Origin: a virus
IMG/VR virus record: IMGVR_UViG_3300028045_000134
Location: 1 to 20,681 of that record
Strand: one strand, 5' to 3'
DNA length: 20,681 nucleotides
Shown here: in pieces, positions 19,029-20,681 of the stretch
Layout: every line of letters begins with the position of its first letter
How positions within the stretch are numbered: position 1 is the stretch's first letter
The notes under the pieces: generated by a model
The model's input: the letters and a program-made list of their open reading frames with translations, nothing else
What the model was told of the DNA's origin: nothing
Databases searched by the model: none
Position numbers and translations under genes: made by a program

Positions 19029-19574
19029 TTATACAATAGTGAATCCAGCAGCAGCAATGTTCTCAGCAGCAGTATTTCCTACAACTGCAACATTAATGAA
19101 ATTAGCAGGTGCTTTTTCCATTCCTGTAAAACTTAGAGTATATCCACTCATATCAGCCATAGCTCCACCTGTTACTACAGTACCTCCTGTTACGTCAGCA
19201 CCATACTCAGCTCCAGCTAAGAATACATTTCCGTTATTGTCTTCGATAAGAATGTTTGGTCTTCCGAAAGATAATAATTTAATAGTATTGTGATCTTCTT
19301 TAGTTAATTTTTTAAGTGTCAACTCTAACACTTGCTCAAAAGCAGTAGTTCCATTCTCTCTACTTGATTGAATGTTTTCTGTATAGGTAGAGTTTCCTCT
19401 AACTTCGTATTTGTAAGCACTTGGAGAACCAGCTACAGCATCAATTACATCTGTATCTGTACCATCGTATGTTATACTAGTTATATCTCCAAAATTTACA
19501 AAATAAACAGCATTGATTCCTCCAACACTATCTTTACAAGGTTCTGTTCTACCTAAAGTAATATCACAAGCCAT
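19029..19574 (-). CDS. Putative major tail tube protein
   Basis: A 181-residue beta-rich protein starting MACDITLGRTEPCKDSVGG. The C-terminal half has FEQVLELTLKKLTKEDHNTI, then GRPNILIEDNNGNVFLAGAE, then a loop GADVTGGTVVTGGAMADMSG followed by YTLSFTGMEKAPANFI. The ordered pattern of G-A-E-Y/N-G-x-D-x-x-G, M/S-G-Y-x-L-x-F/L-x-G-x-E-x-x-P/A-x-x-I is characteristic of phage tail-tube proteins. High expression is expected, fitting a gene flanked by two terminators right after the capsid gene. If so, the virion has a tail tube, though no tape-measure gene is in this window. A head-decoration role is the alternative. Confidence 0.55.
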   Translation of the reverse strand: MACDITLGRTEPCKDSVGGINAVYFVNFGDITSITYDGTDTDVIDAVAGSPSAYKYEVRGNSTYTENIQSSRENGTTAFEQVLELTLKKLTKEDHNTIKLLSFGRPNILIEDNNGNVFLAGAEYGADVTGGTVVTGGAMADMSGYTLSFTGMEKAPANFINVAVVGNTAAENIAAAGFTIV

Positions 19575-19602
19575 AATATTTATATTTTATTTATTAGTTA
19601 TT

Positions 19603-19638
19603 AAAAAAGGGATAGATAGTAATTACCTACCCCTTTTT
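19603..19638 (-). terminator. Strong Rho-independent terminator after the capsid gene
   Basis: The transcript has a 15-bp stem (19638-19624 with 19618-19604) around a 5-base loop, followed by a U6 run (19608-19603). Two of the pairs are G-U on the minus strand but would be A-C mismatches on the plus strand, so the hairpin works only for the minus-strand transcript. Located 21 bases after the capsid stop. Confidence 0.92.
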
Positions 19639-19658
19639 ATTATTTATTTATTTGAATC

Positions 19659-20591
19659 TTAGATTCCGTAAGTTACGATATCTTCAACAACTCCGTACTG
19701 TACACCAGCAGTAAATCTCATAATGATTCTTACGTTTTGAGAACCATCTAAGTCAGCCATATCTAAAACTTTTACTTCTTGGTGATCTGATAATAAACCA
19801 GTTCCAAATTGTAAGTTATCTTTAGTAGTTGCTACAGCAGTGTTTGCTGCTAATCCGTTAGCCATAAAGATTTTTATACCATCAAAGTATAAGATGTTGA
19901 TGTCTTGGTTGTTTCCTTGAGAACCTACACCAGCAGCACCTTGTCCTCCAGATTGGAATCCTCCTAATGACCTCTTGTATGCTCTAAAGATGTTTTGAGA
20001 TACATAGATAAACAAATCGTCTCTACCATATAAAGAATCAGGGATTTCATCAACAACTTTTCCTAATTCAACAATTACGTTTCCTGCGTTTACAGTAGTT
20101 CCTGCAATTTGTTGTGCAACTGGTAAAGCAGCATCAGCAGCTAATAAAGTAGAGAATCCATCAAATGAACCTTCTCCATCTGCTCCTGCCCATATGTTCT
20201 GCTCATTCTTTTGTGCTACTTTAGAAGCAACATAAGAGATCAAGTAATCTTGGAAAGAAGATGGTAAGTTGTCAAATGCAGAATATCCCATTTGGATTGC
20301 ATCCCAGTCAGAACGGAAATCTTTCTTACATAGTTCTAAGTTAACTTGTAGTTCCTTTGGTTCAAGGATTCTTTCAGTTAAAGTCAAAGTTGAAGTATCA
20401 GAAAAGTCGCAAGTACCGTTTTTGGTAATTCCATCTATTTCTAATCTTTTTACAACTTCTTTAAATTTTACATTTGGTCGGATAGTTAATCCACCATTTG
20501 CGATAGTGTTACCTGATAATAATGCAGCAGAAATATATTTCCCTGCTGATTCTCCAGCGTAAGTAGTAGTAATACTTGTAGTAGTAGCCAT
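19659..20591 (-). CDS. Major capsid protein, HK97-type fold
   Basis: A 310-residue, alanine- and threonine-rich protein, ordered as in major capsid proteins of Bacteroidota phages: an N-terminal arm (SITTTYAGESAGKYISAALL), TIRPNVKFKEVVKRLEIDG, then TLTERILEPKELQVNLELCK, a helix SSFQDYLISYVASKVAQKNE, then NIWAGADGEG, and late FDGIKIFMANGLAANTAV. It reads as an HK97-like shell protein with a short arm and no obvious delta domain, so a separate scaffold or protease upstream is expected. It is followed by a strong terminator, matching high-level expression. The ATG at 20591 is 12 bases after the preceding gene's stop. Confidence 0.85.
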   Translation of the reverse strand: MATTTSITTTYAGESAGKYISAALLSGNTIANGGLTIRPNVKFKEVVKRLEIDGITKNGTCDFSDTSTLTLTERILEPKELQVNLELCKKDFRSDWDAIQMGYSAFDNLPSSFQDYLISYVASKVAQKNEQNIWAGADGEGSFDGFSTLLAADAALPVAQQIAGTTVNAGNVIVELGKVVDEIPDSLYGRDDLFIYVSQNIFRAYKRSLGGFQSGGQGAAGVGSQGNNQDINILYFDGIKIFMANGLAANTAVATTKDNLQFGTGLLSDHQEVKVLDMADLDGSQNVRIIMRFTAGVQYGVVEDIVTYGI

Positions 20592-20603
20592 TGTTTACAA
20601 TTT

Positions 20604-20681
20604 TTAATTAAATAACATTCTATTGACTCTTTGTTCAATAGTCATAGGTTGATTTAGGTTTGATAATAAATTCTTTTTAGT
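20604..20681 (-). CDS. C-terminal end of an unknown gene upstream of the capsid gene (partial)
   Basis: From the right edge one frame reads 25 codons to a TAA at 20604: it ends in LNQPMTIEQRVNRMLFN. Its 12-base spacing from the capsid start suggests it belongs to the same operon. In related phages this position holds a scaffold, head protease or other head gene, but 25 residues are too few to decide. Confidence 0.45.
   Translation of the reverse strand, partial: TKKNLLSNLNQPMTIEQRVNRMLFN

Noticed and set aside
1-20681. CRISPR array, tRNA, rRNA, integrase, transposase or classical toxin-antitoxin or anti-phage defence system
   Set aside because: No regularly spaced repeat-spacer pattern, no cloverleaf-like segment, and no integrase or transposase motifs were seen. 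The small genes of unknown role could include anti-host factors, but nothing in their sequences supports a specific claim.

Overview
The window is a stretch of a tailed-phage genome (or a prophage of one) whose host is almost certainly a Bacteroidota member, most likely Flavobacteriia. Three things point there. The DNA is strongly AT-rich. The intergenic gaps carry the Bacteroidota-type promoter pattern (TTG, 19-20 bases, TAnnTTTG) rather than classical -35/-10 boxes. Many of the proteins are typical of flavobacterial phages: the Phage_ABA_S protein, a DUF3127 SSB-like protein, a DUF6712-type connector, a 3TM holin, and a portal with a Cys/His-rich tail. Every gene I accept lies on the minus strand, so the window is transcribed from its right end to its left end. 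No integrase, repressor, tRNA, rRNA or CRISPR array was seen. Tape-measure and distal tail genes are absent, so they must lie outside the window or be missing.

Layout in transcription order. (1) Head and connector block, 20681 to 16023: the end of an unknown gene, major capsid protein, strong terminator, tail-tube-like protein, second terminator, a beta-rich protein, portal, head-tail connector, and two small genes. (2) Adhesin and lysis block, 16017 to 13343: a LamG-like adhesin, a small conserved protein, a one-TM holin-like protein, an M15 peptidase endolysin, a 45-residue protein, and a 3TM holin. (3) A 332-base, extremely AT-rich gap with nested dyads. (4) A single gene (12555-13010) that I read as an M15 peptidase fold with its zinc ligands lost, closed by its own terminator. 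(5) A recombination cassette, 12416 to 10618: zinc-ribbon protein, ERF annealing protein, SSB-like DUF3127 protein and small genes. It starts at a promoter preceded by three perfect 11-bp repeats and ends at a terminator that is nearly a copy of the one before it.

(6) Replication and nuclease block, 10561 to 4114: small membrane proteins, a RecA-like ATPase, metallophosphoesterase, PD-(D/E)XK-like nuclease, RusA resolvase, a phage sigma factor, a Cys-rich partner, a 5'-3' exonuclease, a DnaA-domain-IV-like protein and a DUF3310 protein. (7) Packaging block, 4047 to 1094: a ParB-like protein, two small genes, a putative small terminase and the large terminase. A promoter assembled from a perfect 20-bp tandem duplication drives it. 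(8) A 398-base non-coding region with four copies of a 19-bp repeat, then a new promoter and three small genes running off the left edge.

The main points for a second look are the degenerate M15 paralogue next to the lysis genes, the orphan copy of the rusA 3' end in front of the sigma gene, the repeat array beside the terminase, and two repeat-built promoters. Fourteen short genes (4552-4620, 6159-6299, 7433-7594, 7591-7758, 10448-10561, 10987-11133, 11684-11857, 12079-12252, 13737-13874, 14312-14461, 16183-16302 and the partial ones at both edges, plus the 7357-7440 remnant) were located by translating the gaps by hand. All family names rest on sequence reading and memory of the families, not on a search.
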